A stretch of DNA of 64,000 bases, from positions 6,515 to 70,514 of the forward strand of contig CAJUOO010000006.1 of NCBI GenBank assembly GCA_910588535.1, read 5' to 3'. Both the position numbers and the translations under genes were made by a program. Below the pieces are notes generated by a model, which did not search any database, had not been told where the DNA came from, and was given only the letters and a program-made list of their open reading frames with translations. Below are positions 36,768-45,902 of this stretch, piece after piece (position 1 is the first letter of the stretch; each line of letters starts with the position of its first letter). This DNA is from an uncultured Lachnospiraceae bacterium (GTDB lineage: Bacteria > Bacillota > Clostridia > Lachnospirales > Lachnospiraceae).

Positions 36768-38546
36768 TTATTTTTCCACTGGCGCTAATATAGCCATAAC
36801 CAAATTGCGCTTTTTTTGTGTTCCCGCCACTTTCATATCTGGCGCAAACACACAGTTTTGTGTTGTGTATACAGTGACCGCCTGATTGCCAGATACCGCA
36901 TCACTGAACAGTCTAATCTGACAGTTTCCACTCTGCATCCCCTCCGTCTCAAAAGAGATAGCGACATCTTCATTATTTTTAAGACTCTGGCAGTCTATTT
37001 TATATGCTTTTCCATATCCATTGTCCTGTGTAATCTCCACATATAAACTGACTGGATTTTTCCTTCCATAGGTGGAAATCTTGATCGCCACTGTAAGGTC
37101 TTTATGTTCTAGCATCTTCTCTGTCACTGTAAAATCTTGTTCCACCACAAAACCATCCAAAAGATATCCAGCCAGCTCCATCCCATACGGCGCACTTCCA
37201 GAATCCATATATTCCGCCTGATAGCCCTGTTTTTTTAGCTGATAGGTCAGACTAACCTTCTTAATAGAATCAAAGACACTCTTCTCTGCTCCAGCAAGAG
37301 CCTCAAAGCCCACACCCGACGCAAATAGCAAAAGAAACAGAAAAACCGCCACTCCCATCGCTCCCCGAAGCTTGTTCTTATCTTTAAGCAGATAGCAAAC
37401 ACTCTCCGCCACAGCCAGAGCCATAAATGGTATGATACATAGATAGTATCCCGCCTGATAGCCTCCAATATACCCCTCTAATGTAAAACGTCCCTTTGTA
37501 AGCTGTGTCACCATCATAATCACAAGTCCTATCACCATAGAAGCATAGAAGGCCGTATAACTGCTTCTCTTTCTCTCTCTGGACATGTGCTTTATAAACC
37601 CTTTTACACATGTTAGAAAAACAAACAAAACTGCAGCCAACATCAGCACAAACAAAAGCCAGCCCTGCCAACCATCTGACAAAAATCCTACCTTGGGCTT
37701 CCACGCCTCAAGAGAAGCTGTTATATTCATATCTGGCTGTACGCTTCCAAAACTGACATGCAGCAGTATAAGATATACTGCCACAACCAAATAGACGGGA
37801 ACAGTAAAAAGAAACCGATAATTGAAAAGCACACCATGACCTTTATTCCAAATCACATCATAGACAATTATTCCAACAAGCAAGACCGTGACAAAGCCTG
37901 CCGCTGTCAAGCTGCTCATCGCTGACAGGAAAAATCCTGCCGCCAATAAAATATAAGTTAATCCTCCCCTTTTTCTCTCATAATAACGAAGTGCACCAAG
38001 CACAAAGATAGACACACCCAGATTGGCGAGATTATTATTGGAAATGCTGGAGCCAAATATGGCAAGCATCGGCAAAGAGGTAGCTGCCACAGCATAGATC
38101 CCATGAACCAAAATAGAGCCTGTACCAAGTCTTGTGCATCCAACATAGAAAATAACGATTATCACAAACCCTGACAGATAGAGATTTGCCGTTTTCAACC
38201 GCTTCTCATCGACATATACAAGCCGCCCTTCCTCTGCTTCTTCTGTGACAATTCCTCCTATCAGATGTAAAAACTTATAATATAACGGCGGATTTTCCAG
38301 ATAACAGACGCGATCTTTGATCCTATACTGACAGATATCACCTTCCAATTCCACTCTTTCTTCACATAAGCCTATCTTCTCAAATTCTGGAATCAACTTG
38401 CCCGGATTTTCCTCCATATAAGCAAGATAAGAAAGATGTGCCTCCTCATTCGGTATATAGCCAAGAGCATCCCTGTAATAGAACATCCGAAACAGAAAAA
38501 ATAAAAATACCAATCCATAGATCGCAAAAATTGCACACTTTCTCAT
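36768..38546 (-). CDS. GT-C type membrane protein, DUF2142-like, with C-terminal beta domain
   Basis: 592 residues from ATG 38546, 7 nt after GGGGA. The N-terminal loop after the first membrane segment has IPNEEAHLSYLAY, the acidic catalytic-type loop seen in GT-C and DUF2142 proteins. About 10 membrane segments follow, then a beta-rich domain from about 470. It probably transfers a lipid-linked sugar outside the cell. It is distant from the three paralogues at 23452-28440 but has the same overall build. Confidence 0.65.
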   Translation of the reverse strand: MRKCAIFAIYGLVFLFFLFRMFYYRDALGYIPNEEAHLSYLAYMEENPGKLIPEFEKIGLCEERVELEGDICQYRIKDRVCYLENPPLYYKFLHLIGGIVTEEAEEGRLVYVDEKRLKTANLYLSGFVIIVIFYVGCTRLGTGSILVHGIYAVAATSLPMLAIFGSSISNNNLANLGVSIFVLGALRYYERKRGGLTYILLAAGFFLSAMSSLTAAGFVTVLLVGIIVYDVIWNKGHGVLFNYRFLFTVPVYLVVAVYLILLHVSFGSVQPDMNITASLEAWKPKVGFLSDGWQGWLLFVLMLAAVLFVFLTCVKGFIKHMSRERKRSSYTAFYASMVIGLVIMMVTQLTKGRFTLEGYIGGYQAGYYLCIIPFMALAVAESVCYLLKDKNKLRGAMGVAVFLFLLLFASGVGFEALAGAEKSVFDSIKKVSLTYQLKKQGYQAEYMDSGSAPYGMELAGYLLDGFVVEQDFTVTEKMLEHKDLTVAIKISTYGRKNPVSLYVEITQDNGYGKAYKIDCQSLKNNEDVAISFETEGMQSGNCQIRLFSDAVSGNQAVTVYTTQNCVFAPDMKVAGTQKKRNLVMAILAPVEK

Positions 38547-38547
38547 A

Positions 38548-39483
38548 TCAGTTCCCCATTTTCTTAAGCTTGAGTAAATTAAGATACAACTCAAAAAGCT
38601 GCCTGTGCCTCTTCCCCACCACATCCAGAATTACACCACAACTAAGCAGCAACAGTCCCGATACCATCAAAAAACCCGAAACAATTAAAGTGGGAAATCT
38701 GGGCACGACATGCGTCTTAAAATATTCCAGAAGTACAGGGAAAAACATCCCCATGCTCACAAGCATACATACAGCAGACAGTACACCAAAAAATACTAAG
38801 GGTTTATAGTCCTTAAACAAGACTATAATGGTACGTATCACACGGATGCCATCTTTTATGGTATTCAGCTTCGATATACTTCCTTCTGGTCTATCCCGGT
38901 ACTCCACCGGAAGTTCTCTCACACGAAAGTTCTTGTCCAGTGTGTGGATGCTCATCTCTGTCTCAATCTCAAATCCCTTGGATAGCACTGGAAAGCTCTT
39001 TACAAACTCCCAGCTAAACGCTCGATAACCCGTCATAATATCCCGTATATGACTGTGAAATAAAATATTGATCGCAGAACAGACCAGACGATTGCCCATA
39101 TTATGCAATGGTCTGTGATTCACCTGATAATATGTGGCGGAGAGCCTGTCTCCGATCACCATATCCGCTCTGCCGCCAAGAATCTCATCCGCCATCTTCT
39201 CTGCTGCCTCCGCGGGATATGTGTCATCTCCGTCTGCCATAATATAACAGGCAGCATCAATATCCCGAAACATGCTTCTTATCACATTTCCCTTTCCCTG
39301 TCGGTATTCCCTGCGAACAATAGCTCCCGCGCGCTTTGCCGCCTCCACTGTCTGATCGGTGGAATTATTATCATAGACGTAGATAACTGCCTCTGGCAGT
39401 GCTCTTCTAAAATCCTTCACTACCTTTTCAATCGTTCTGCCCTCATTATAACAGGGAAGAAGAACCGCTATTTTATCCCTCAT
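38548..39483 (-). CDS. GT2 glycosyltransferase, polyprenyl-phosphate hexose synthase type
   Basis: 311 residues from ATG 39483. The GT2 core (VLLPCYNEGRTIEKVV; MADGDDTYP) is followed by two C-terminal membrane segments. This is the layout of DPM1/GtrB-like enzymes that load a sugar onto undecaprenyl phosphate. It would supply donors for the GT-C enzymes of the operon. The stop and the next ATG are 1 nt apart. Confidence 0.85.
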   Translation of the reverse strand: MRDKIAVLLPCYNEGRTIEKVVKDFRRALPEAVIYVYDNNSTDQTVEAAKRAGAIVRREYRQGKGNVIRSMFRDIDAACYIMADGDDTYPAEAAEKMADEILGGRADMVIGDRLSATYYQVNHRPLHNMGNRLVCSAINILFHSHIRDIMTGYRAFSWEFVKSFPVLSKGFEIETEMSIHTLDKNFRVRELPVEYRDRPEGSISKLNTIKDGIRVIRTIIVLFKDYKPLVFFGVLSAVCMLVSMGMFFPVLLEYFKTHVVPRFPTLIVSGFLMVSGLLLLSCGVILDVVGKRHRQLFELYLNLLKLKKMGN

Positions 39484-39501
39484 CCATTCTCCCCAAAGCA
39501 C

Positions 39502-40362
39502 CTAGACAGAACCTTTTTCCATCTCATTCTTCATATATTCCGCAATCGCCTTCTGCCAGTCCGCCGCCACATAGCCACAGGTCAGCTTAAGCATATAATT
39601 ATCAAGAACAGAATATGCCGGGCGCTTTGCCGGGGCATTAAATTCTTCCGTCGTTATTCTTTTCACCCTCGTGTTCTTTCCCGCCAACATAAAGATCTCC
39701 TCTGCAAAATCCGCCCAGCTGCAGATTCCCTCGCATGTTCCGTGAAATAAACCATAATTCTCTGTCCAGATAAGGGCATCTATTATCCTCGCAAGCTCCG
39801 CTGCACTGGTAGGACTGCCAAATTGATCCTTGACAACACCTACCTCATCTCTCGTCTCCGACAGCCGAAGCATAGTCCGAACAAAATTCTTGCCATCCCC
39901 ATACAGCCATGCCGTGCGCACTATAAAATAATTCTCTGCAAACTGCTCCACAAAGCGCTCGCCGGCAAGCTTTGTCTTTCCATACATTCCCTGAGGATCT
40001 GGCTTGTCAAACTCCGTATATGGTGTACTGGCATCACCGGCAAACACATAATCCGTAGAAATATGCATAAACTTTGCTCCTGTCTCTCTCGTGGCAATGC
40101 TTATATTCCTTGGCCCAATCGCATTGATGCGGTATGCACTGTCCACCTCCGTCTCACATGCATCCACTCCCGTGTGAGCCGCACAGTTAATGACCGCATA
40201 TGGCTTAACCTCACGCACCAGTGCCAGAGTCTTGTCAATATCCGTAATATCCAGCTCTTTCACATCTGTATTTACAATCTCAATATCTGTGCGATTCTCA
40301 TACATTTGATTGATTGCCCTTCCGAGCTGTCCATTGCATCCAGTCACTATTATTTTCTTCAT
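39502..40362 (-). CDS. rfbD: dTDP-4-dehydrorhamnose reductase
   Basis: 286 residues. GCNGQLGRAINQ at the start, STDYVFAGD and YGKTKLAGE identify RmlD, the last step of dTDP-L-rhamnose synthesis. It is the first gene of the 17-gene glycan operon, after a leader of about 215 nt. Confidence 0.95.
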   Translation of the reverse strand: MKKIIVTGCNGQLGRAINQMYENRTDIEIVNTDVKELDITDIDKTLALVREVKPYAVINCAAHTGVDACETEVDSAYRINAIGPRNISIATRETGAKFMHISTDYVFAGDASTPYTEFDKPDPQGMYGKTKLAGERFVEQFAENYFIVRTAWLYGDGKNFVRTMLRLSETRDEVGVVKDQFGSPTSAAELARIIDALIWTENYGLFHGTCEGICSWADFAEEIFMLAGKNTRVKRITTEEFNAPAKRPAYSVLDNYMLKLTCGYVAADWQKAIAEYMKNEMEKGSV

Positions 40363-40586
40363 TCAACTATCCCTCACTTCTTTCTATTCTCTTCGCTTAT
40401 TTTACACAAAATTCCAGTTCGTCGCAAGCCATTTATCCTCTTCTTAATTCTCCTCCCCCTTCTCTTCCTCACATCCTAAGATCCAAAGCTATAACTTTAT
40501 CTATATTTCTCGATAACTTAAACATCACATTACAACTACCTTTGTACTAAATACTATCAATATTACTCTTTCCTAAAATATAATAG

Positions 40587-40615
40587 ATTATAGCATACCT
40601 ACTCACTTTTTTAAA
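40587..40615 (-). promoter_or_regulatory. Promoter of the surface glycan operon
   Basis: On the minus strand, TTTAAA (40610-40615) and a perfect TATAAT (40587-40592) are 17 nt apart. Transcription would start near 40580, leaving a long leader to rfbD at 40362. Confidence 0.65.
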
Positions 40616-40682
40616 GCTTCTTATCCATATTTTCCCTTTCTGTGCTTTGACTTACATGATAGAGCTATACAATCATACTTGC

Positions 40683-40734
40683 GCAGGGTATGTGCAGCTT
40701 TCGCTGCTAATTTCCCTACGCGCCCTTGCGCAAT
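40683..40734 (+). repeat. Hairpin repeat, copy a
   Basis: The core GCAGC-TTTC-GCTGC (40694-40707) sits inside an outer stem (GCGCAGGG with CCCTACGC) with an internal loop. Over 42 bases it shares about 32 with copy c at 57000-57045 on the other strand. It lies between the esterase terminator and the glycan operon promoter. Confidence 0.6.
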
Positions 40735-40742
40735 CGAGTACC

Positions 40743-40799
40743 GTGCCGAACATGTGCAGCTTTCGTTGCATATCTCCTCCACGTGCCCATGGCGCGCAA
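40743..40799 (+). repeat. Hairpin repeat, copy b
   Basis: ATGTGCAGCTTTCG (40752-40765) repeats copy a; the core GCAGC-TTTC-GTTGC (40756-40769) still pairs through a G-U. The 3-prime part (ACGTGCCCATGGCGCGC) is a diverged version of the GCGC-rich arm. It is 62 bp downstream of copy a in the same orientation. Confidence 0.5.
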
Positions 40800-40801
40800 A
40801 T

Positions 40802-40836
40802 AAAAAGAGCGGCGAATCTCTCGGATTCCGCCGCTC
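40802..40836 (-). terminator. Terminator of the ABC-esterase operon
   Basis: GAGCGGCGAATC (40807-40818) pairs with GATTCCGCCGCTC (40824-40836) with one bulged base. A-run at 40802-40806 gives the U-run on the minus strand, right after the stop at 40848. Confidence 0.88.
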
Positions 40837-40847
40837 CTATCATAGTT

Positions 40848-41942
40848 CTATTTTTTTACCCATCTGTCCAGAAAACCAGCTAACTGTCCTTTATGGAAAC
40901 AATGTCCGCCCTCCTGCACATCATGGAGGATACAATCCTGCGCGTCAAACAATTGATAGGCGCGCTTCATAATTTCAAGTTGCTCATATACATTTTCAAG
41001 CCCCCGCTCTCCATTAAGATGATCTGCGCGGCAGGATTGAATCATGACTGGTCTTGGCGCCAGCAGCGCTCCTATATCCCCCATATCCACATGCCTCCAA
41101 AGCCCCGGCACATAGTTACAGCTACAATTTCCATTTAATGTGAGAAGAGAGTCCTTGTATCCATAAAAATATCCGCTTATCACTGCATAAGAAATTCTGT
41201 CCTCCAAAGCTGCCAGCCACAGTGTCTGCATACCGCCTCCTGAAAAACCGAGGCAGCCTATCTCCTTTGTGTCCCACTCCCCGCGCTCACATATGTAATC
41301 TATCAGTCTCATAAGATCCCAGACACACATTCCTATCACTGTCTGACCAAGAGACTGTGCCATGCGGGAAAGCTCATTGCAGGTGCTGCCAAGAAACTGA
41401 TCCTCCCTGTCTCCCTGCAGAGTCGCCTCCCTGCGCTCCCCGAAACCGCGGCTGTCATTGCACAGTGCCACATAACCAAGCTTTGCAAGCTGCAGGCCAT
41501 AATCATAATTGAACTGTTCAATTCTATCCTTCACGGCAGGAATTTGTGCCATTCCTGCCACTGCATACTTTCCGCCTCCCATATGTCCCGGAGGTGCAAG
41601 CACGCACTTTTTCTTCTGTTCTTTCTCTGCCAAAGAGGCAGTGGGCGGGATAAGGATATAGACAGGCATCCACACATCAGGCTCAACCTGAATGAGAACC
41701 TTCTCTCTGATAATTCCATCCTCGATCTCCACCCTCTCCTCAAGCACTGGCTGAAGCGGGCAGGTTTCCATATATGACAGCCCCAAAAGCTCGGACAACA
41801 CTGTTCTTACATGAGATTTCCACACCAGATATTCTTCTTTGGTATTTGCCATAAAAGCATCCTGCCTGCCAAAACGGTCAAACTGCTTTTTTAAATGGTT
41901 AAGACAGGTATAATATTCCTTAATCTTAATTGTCCGCTCCAC
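40848..41942 (-). CDS. Alpha/beta hydrolase, probable carbohydrate acetyl esterase
   Basis: 364 residues, no signal peptide. The nucleophile elbow is GFSGGGMQT near residue 233, and a late EGGHCFHKGQ supplies the likely catalytic His. It resembles the acetyl-xylan-esterase/dienelactone-hydrolase-like group. It is the last gene of the ABC uptake operon, 3 nt after the binding-protein gene, so it probably deacylates the imported sugar in the cytosol. The substrate cannot be read from sequence. Confidence 0.75.
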   Translation of the reverse strand: MERTIKIKEYYTCLNHLKKQFDRFGRQDAFMANTKEEYLVWKSHVRTVLSELLGLSYMETCPLQPVLEERVEIEDGIIREKVLIQVEPDVWMPVYILIPPTASLAEKEQKKKCVLAPPGHMGGGKYAVAGMAQIPAVKDRIEQFNYDYGLQLAKLGYVALCNDSRGFGERREATLQGDREDQFLGSTCNELSRMAQSLGQTVIGMCVWDLMRLIDYICERGEWDTKEIGCLGFSGGGMQTLWLAALEDRISYAVISGYFYGYKDSLLTLNGNCSCNYVPGLWRHVDMGDIGALLAPRPVMIQSCRADHLNGERGLENVYEQLEIMKRAYQLFDAQDCILHDVQEGGHCFHKGQLAGFLDRWVKK

Positions 41943-41945
41943 GCT

Positions 41946-43568
41946 TTACTTATAAGCCTCCATAAATCTGTCATACTGAGCCTGCTTGATGGTTATCAGC
42001 TCCTCAATATTCATATTCTTTAAGGTTGACAGATAGTTGTCAAAGGTTGACATATCATTGACACCGGAGATAAATGCCACATTCATCTGCTCTACATAAG
42101 TCTGTATATCCACCAGATACTGGCTCAGCACACTTGCTTCTTCATCCGTCGCATATACATTCGGGAAAGGTGCCTTAATATATTTCTCTATCTCCTTATC
42201 TACCTCAACATGCCATTTTGCCAAAAGAACATCTGTCGCTGGAACACTCTGCTGAGATGGCATACATGGCGCATTAATACCTAATTGCTGATACCACACA
42301 GTGTCCTCACTACATCTTGGAAGATATTCTCTGCTTCCATCTGCTGCTTCTGTATATGTGACATCTTTAAGTCCCCACACGTACAGGTCCTGACATTCCT
42401 CACCCATAATATAATCAAGGAATTTTACTGCAAGATCCACATTGCCGGAATTCTTTGTTACTCCGAAAATTCCAGAAACTGGATTTCTTCCTACATAGTT
42501 GCCCTCATACTCGCCGGAAATAGGTGCCACGCCCTTAAATATAGGTGTTGTCCCATCATAATCTGCAAACTGTGCGCTGTATAAGGTTGACATCTGCCAG
42601 CTAAAATCAAAGGTAACACCTGTGATATCCTGTGCACAGCGGGAAGTGATCTGATCTCTATTCAGAGAAGTATACTCCATCTCCAAAAGTCCCTCATCAT
42701 ATAAGCTCTTTAAGAACTCAAGATACTTCTTATAATTTTCAGACTCATAATATGCATAGTGCACAGTTCCATTGTCATCTGCATAAAAACCGCTGACCAG
42801 ATCCAGTCCAAAAGCTGGTCCAAACAGATAAGGAAGATACGCGGAAGTCACACTCATCGGAATCTCATCTGATGCATCCCCATTTCCATTCATATCATTA
42901 TCACGGAAAGCACGCAACATTGTCACAAATTCATCCAGTGTCTTTGGCTCCTCCATATTTAACTTCTCAAGCCATCTCACATTGATCATCATACATGGCT
43001 GATAATTATTTGTCACAACTGTCTGTGGCACATAATAGATATGGCCATCTGTAGCCGTGAGTGCTGCCTTGATCTCTGGATTCTCGTCCAAAAACTTCTT
43101 ATAATTTGGCATAGAATCGAAATGCTCATCCAACGCGACAAACATGCCCGATTTAATGTAGGACATATTTGGATCTTGGTCAGGGAGCAGAACGATGTCT
43201 TGCAGATCTGTTCCAGCCGCTAACATTGGGCTTACTGTATCAGCATAGATAGTCGGATCAATTAGGTTCCAATCGATCGTGACATTGGCTCTGCTCTGAA
43301 TCTCATCCAAAATCTGTGCATCCTTGCTTAAATCCACAGTAGAATACCATGAATTCATGGCAAGCATACTAACCTTTGCCCCCTCTTCCTCTGTGACAGG
43401 AGCCGCCCCCGTATAAGTGCTCGCATTTGACGCAGCAGAAGTGGTTCCAGCATTTTTGCTGGTAGTTGTACCATTGTTAGAAGCATCGTTTCCTGCACAG
43501 CCCGCCAGCGATGTCGCTGTAAGAACTGCTGTCATGGCAAGTGCCATTACCTTTTTTGTCATTCTCAT
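41946..43568 (-). CDS. Extracellular solute-binding lipoprotein of a sugar ABC transporter
   Basis: 540 residues with a lipoprotein signal (lipobox LAGC, Cys near residue 24) and an Asn/Thr/Ser-rich tether. It belongs to the large family 1-like binding proteins (LplA type) used with two-permease oligosaccharide or uronide importers. ATG 43568 follows GGAGG. Ligand unknown. Confidence 0.88.
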   Translation of the reverse strand: MRMTKKVMALAMTAVLTATSLAGCAGNDASNNGTTTSKNAGTTSAASNASTYTGAAPVTEEEGAKVSMLAMNSWYSTVDLSKDAQILDEIQSRANVTIDWNLIDPTIYADTVSPMLAAGTDLQDIVLLPDQDPNMSYIKSGMFVALDEHFDSMPNYKKFLDENPEIKAALTATDGHIYYVPQTVVTNNYQPCMMINVRWLEKLNMEEPKTLDEFVTMLRAFRDNDMNGNGDASDEIPMSVTSAYLPYLFGPAFGLDLVSGFYADDNGTVHYAYYESENYKKYLEFLKSLYDEGLLEMEYTSLNRDQITSRCAQDITGVTFDFSWQMSTLYSAQFADYDGTTPIFKGVAPISGEYEGNYVGRNPVSGIFGVTKNSGNVDLAVKFLDYIMGEECQDLYVWGLKDVTYTEAADGSREYLPRCSEDTVWYQQLGINAPCMPSQQSVPATDVLLAKWHVEVDKEIEKYIKAPFPNVYATDEEASVLSQYLVDIQTYVEQMNVAFISGVNDMSTFDNYLSTLKNMNIEELITIKQAQYDRFMEAYK

Positions 43569-43597
43569 AGTAAATCCTCCTCATTATTTAATTACTT

Positions 43598-44509
43598 CTA
43601 TTCCTTCACGGCGCCGAGCATGGTCCCTTTTACCAGATATTTCTGGACAAATGGACAGATACATAAGATCGGCACTGTGGAAAGGACAATACATACATAG
43701 CGAATCTTCAGCGTGGACTGTGCCGCCGCTGCCGCCGCCGTAGTTCCAGATGCCTGTATAATTTCTGTGGAAGCGATAATTAAGATACGCCTCAGAAATA
43801 CCTGCAACGGCTGAAGTTCACTTTTTCCAAGATAAAGCATAGCGTTAAAGAAATCATTGTACCTCGCCACCGCATAGTAGAGTGTAAGCACTGCTAACGT
43901 GGGCTTCACCAAAGGCACAGCGATCTTTGCCATAATATAAAAATCATTCGCTCCCTCTAAAGCCGCATTTTCAAACAAATCCTCCGGTATAGCTTCCATC
44001 GCCGAGCGGCATATCATCACGTTATACGCACTCAAAAGCGTAGGGATTATCATAGCCCATCTTGAATTGTAAAAACCAAGCCCTGTCACCACCATATAAG
44101 TGGGAATTAAGCCTCCGGAAAAATACATGGTAAATGCCAACAAAAAATTCATTTTCTTTCGAAGGAAAAACTGCTTTCTGGACAGCGGATATGCCGCCAG
44201 ACAAGTAAAGACCACATTAAATAACGTCCCGACAATTGTGTATAAAAATGTATTTCCGTAGGATATCCAGAGCTGCTTGTAACGGATCACCATATGATAT
44301 GCTTCCAAATCCCAGCCCTTCGGCAAAAACATTACCTCTCCTTTTGCCACTGCCATCCCATCACTGAACGATATACTGATTACGTAGATAAATGGATACA
44401 AGGTAATGCATACAGCAAAGGCCACCAAAATCCACACAACAATATCAAATATCTTATCTCCTATGCCCTCATTTTTAAATTCTACAAATACGCTTTTTTT
44501 CTCTCTCAT
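43598..44509 (-). CDS. Sugar ABC transporter permease (LplC/YtcP type)
   Basis: 303 residues, six membrane segments, with the EAA-type loop NAALEGANDFYIMAKIAVPL that contacts the ATPase. A short Ala run (TTAAAAAAQ) comes from a GCC/GCN tract near 43720-43745. No ATPase gene is nearby, as is common for importers that share an MsmX-like ATPase. Confidence 0.9.
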   Translation of the reverse strand: MREKKSVFVEFKNEGIGDKIFDIVVWILVAFAVCITLYPFIYVISISFSDGMAVAKGEVMFLPKGWDLEAYHMVIRYKQLWISYGNTFLYTIVGTLFNVVFTCLAAYPLSRKQFFLRKKMNFLLAFTMYFSGGLIPTYMVVTGLGFYNSRWAMIIPTLLSAYNVMICRSAMEAIPEDLFENAALEGANDFYIMAKIAVPLVKPTLAVLTLYYAVARYNDFFNAMLYLGKSELQPLQVFLRRILIIASTEIIQASGTTAAAAAAQSTLKIRYVCIVLSTVPILCICPFVQKYLVKGTMLGAVKE

Positions 44510-44521
44510 CTTTGTACCTCC

Positions 44522-45484
44522 CTACCATAAGGATGAACCGCTAAGCTTACGGCTAAGCCAATTCGAGGTACATACCAAAGTAAAGCCCACCACAGAATTA
44601 AATAAGCCTACTGCTGTCGCATAGCTATAATTTTTATTCTCAATACCTTGTCTGTACACATATGTAGAGATAACATCACCAGTCTCATACACAGCCGTGT
44701 TATACATAAGATAAACCTTCTCAAATCCAACACTTAAGATATTGCCCAGTGACATAATCAGCAGAAGAAGGATTGTAGGCTTAATCATTGGAAGCACCAG
44801 ATGCCATACCTGCTGGCATTTTGAAGCACCGTCCATCTTCATCGCCTCATATAGATCTGGTGATATTCCCATAATTGCAGCCACAAATATTATAGAGTTA
44901 AAACCAAAGCTCTGCCAAGATCCAGATATTACATACAGCCTTCGAAACCATGAAGGATCACTCATAAAATTAACTGGTTTTCCGCCAAGCTTTACAATTA
45001 TCTGGTTAATAATTCCTGTGGATGGCGACAGGAAGTTCGTCATCATACCTACAACTACCACAGTGGAAATAAAATAAGGCAGATACGTGATCACCTGCGC
45101 ACTGCGCTGTATTATTTTATTTCGAAGCTGTGTGATACAAATGGCAAATATAATTGGAATTGGAAAGCCAAAAATCAGGGAATAAAAGGATAGCAAAAAC
45201 GTATTGCGGATCAGCTTCCATGCAAAAACTGAATGGAAAAACTGCTGAAACCATTTTAGTCCCACCCACTCTCCTGAGTAGATTCCAGTAAGACCTCTTC
45301 CCGGAATAAAATTTTGAAATGCCATAACAAGTCCCGTCATCGGAAGATAACTAAAAATCAAATAATATAGCAGTACAGGAAAAAACATCAGCATCAGATA
45401 TTTATCTCTTCGCAGATTCTTCATTAAAAGACGCTTCCTTTCCTCCTTAGAAAGCTTCACTGCTCTCGCTCCATTTGAACTCAT
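44522..45484 (-). CDS. Sugar ABC transporter permease (LplB type)
   Basis: 320 residues, first gene of the minus-strand operon. It has six membrane segments after a basic start and the EAA loop EAMKMDGASKCQQVWHLVLP. It pairs with the permease 12 nt downstream. Confidence 0.9.
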   Translation of the reverse strand: MSSNGARAVKLSKEERKRLLMKNLRRDKYLMLMFFPVLLYYLIFSYLPMTGLVMAFQNFIPGRGLTGIYSGEWVGLKWFQQFFHSVFAWKLIRNTFLLSFYSLIFGFPIPIIFAICITQLRNKIIQRSAQVITYLPYFISTVVVVGMMTNFLSPSTGIINQIIVKLGGKPVNFMSDPSWFRRLYVISGSWQSFGFNSIIFVAAIMGISPDLYEAMKMDGASKCQQVWHLVLPMIKPTILLLLIMSLGNILSVGFEKVYLMYNTAVYETGDVISTYVYRQGIENKNYSYATAVGLFNSVVGFTLVCTSNWLSRKLSGSSLW

Positions 45485-45562
45485 CTTTTTCGACTCACTC
45501 CTTTGTTCTTGATAAATCTATGGTAACATTTTGATGTTTTCTACGAAAGATTCATTTTTTTC

Positions 45563-45589
45563 AACGTTCATTTTGTGCACATTGACGTT
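45563..45589. promoter_or_regulatory. Imperfect palindrome upstream of the ABC operon
   Basis: AACGTTCA and TGACGTT flank a central TTTGTGCACA; the two TTTCAACGTT/TTGACGTTTTT pieces also read as direct repeats. It lies about 80 nt before the permease start. The AraC-type regulator at 47721 is the natural candidate binder. Confidence 0.35.
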
Positions 45590-45695
45590 TTTCAATGGTT
45601 TACTTAAGGAAGCAAGAAGGGCTGCTCTTGTGAATCTCTCCTAAAACATTCTATAAATCACATATAGATAAAGGATTCCTCTTCAAAAAAATCTT

Positions 45696-45719
45696 GCGGT
45701 TTTTGGACAATAATGATAT
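45696..45719 (+). promoter_or_regulatory. Promoter of leuA
   Basis: TTGCGG followed by 17 nt and TATAAT (the latter at about 45716-45721) gives a start near 45728, about 175 nt before leuA. Confidence 0.65.
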
Positions 45720-45734
45720 AATCAGAGGAAAATT

Positions 45735-45902
45735 AGAAAAACTGGTGTAGCCAGTTGGAAAGAGGTAGATAAGGATGGGGCTCGAATAGACAATGCCATA
45801 TTATTTATCGTTAAGAGGTACAGCGTGATATACCGACTATCCAGCGCCTTTTAAGGCTTTTAGGTATCTAGCAGGAAGATTGATAAGAATAGGAGGAATA
45901 TC
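45735..45902 (+). ncRNA. Structured leader of leuA, possible attenuator
   Basis: A perfect hairpin AACTGG-TGTAG-CCAGTT lies at about 45739-45755. GATAAGGATGG near 45769 can pair with CCAT...TTATC near 45796-45809. A small frame of 11 codons (MPYYLSLRGTA, 45793-45828) has two TTA leucine codons. GGTA near 45817 and GGTA near 45860 could both pair with TACC near 45831. GCCTTTTAAGGC plus TTTT follows at about 45848-45863. I found no T-box sequence (AGGGTGGNACCGCG) and no riboswitch consensus I know. Confidence 0.4.

Noticed and set aside
43720..43745. GCC/GCN tract as a phase-variable simple repeat
   Set aside because: It is short and interrupted and keeps the permease frame; slippage by triplets would only change an Ala run.
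45735..45902. T-box or ppGpp/PRPP riboswitch before leuA
   Set aside because: The conserved T-box antiterminator sequence and the ykkC-type core are both absent.
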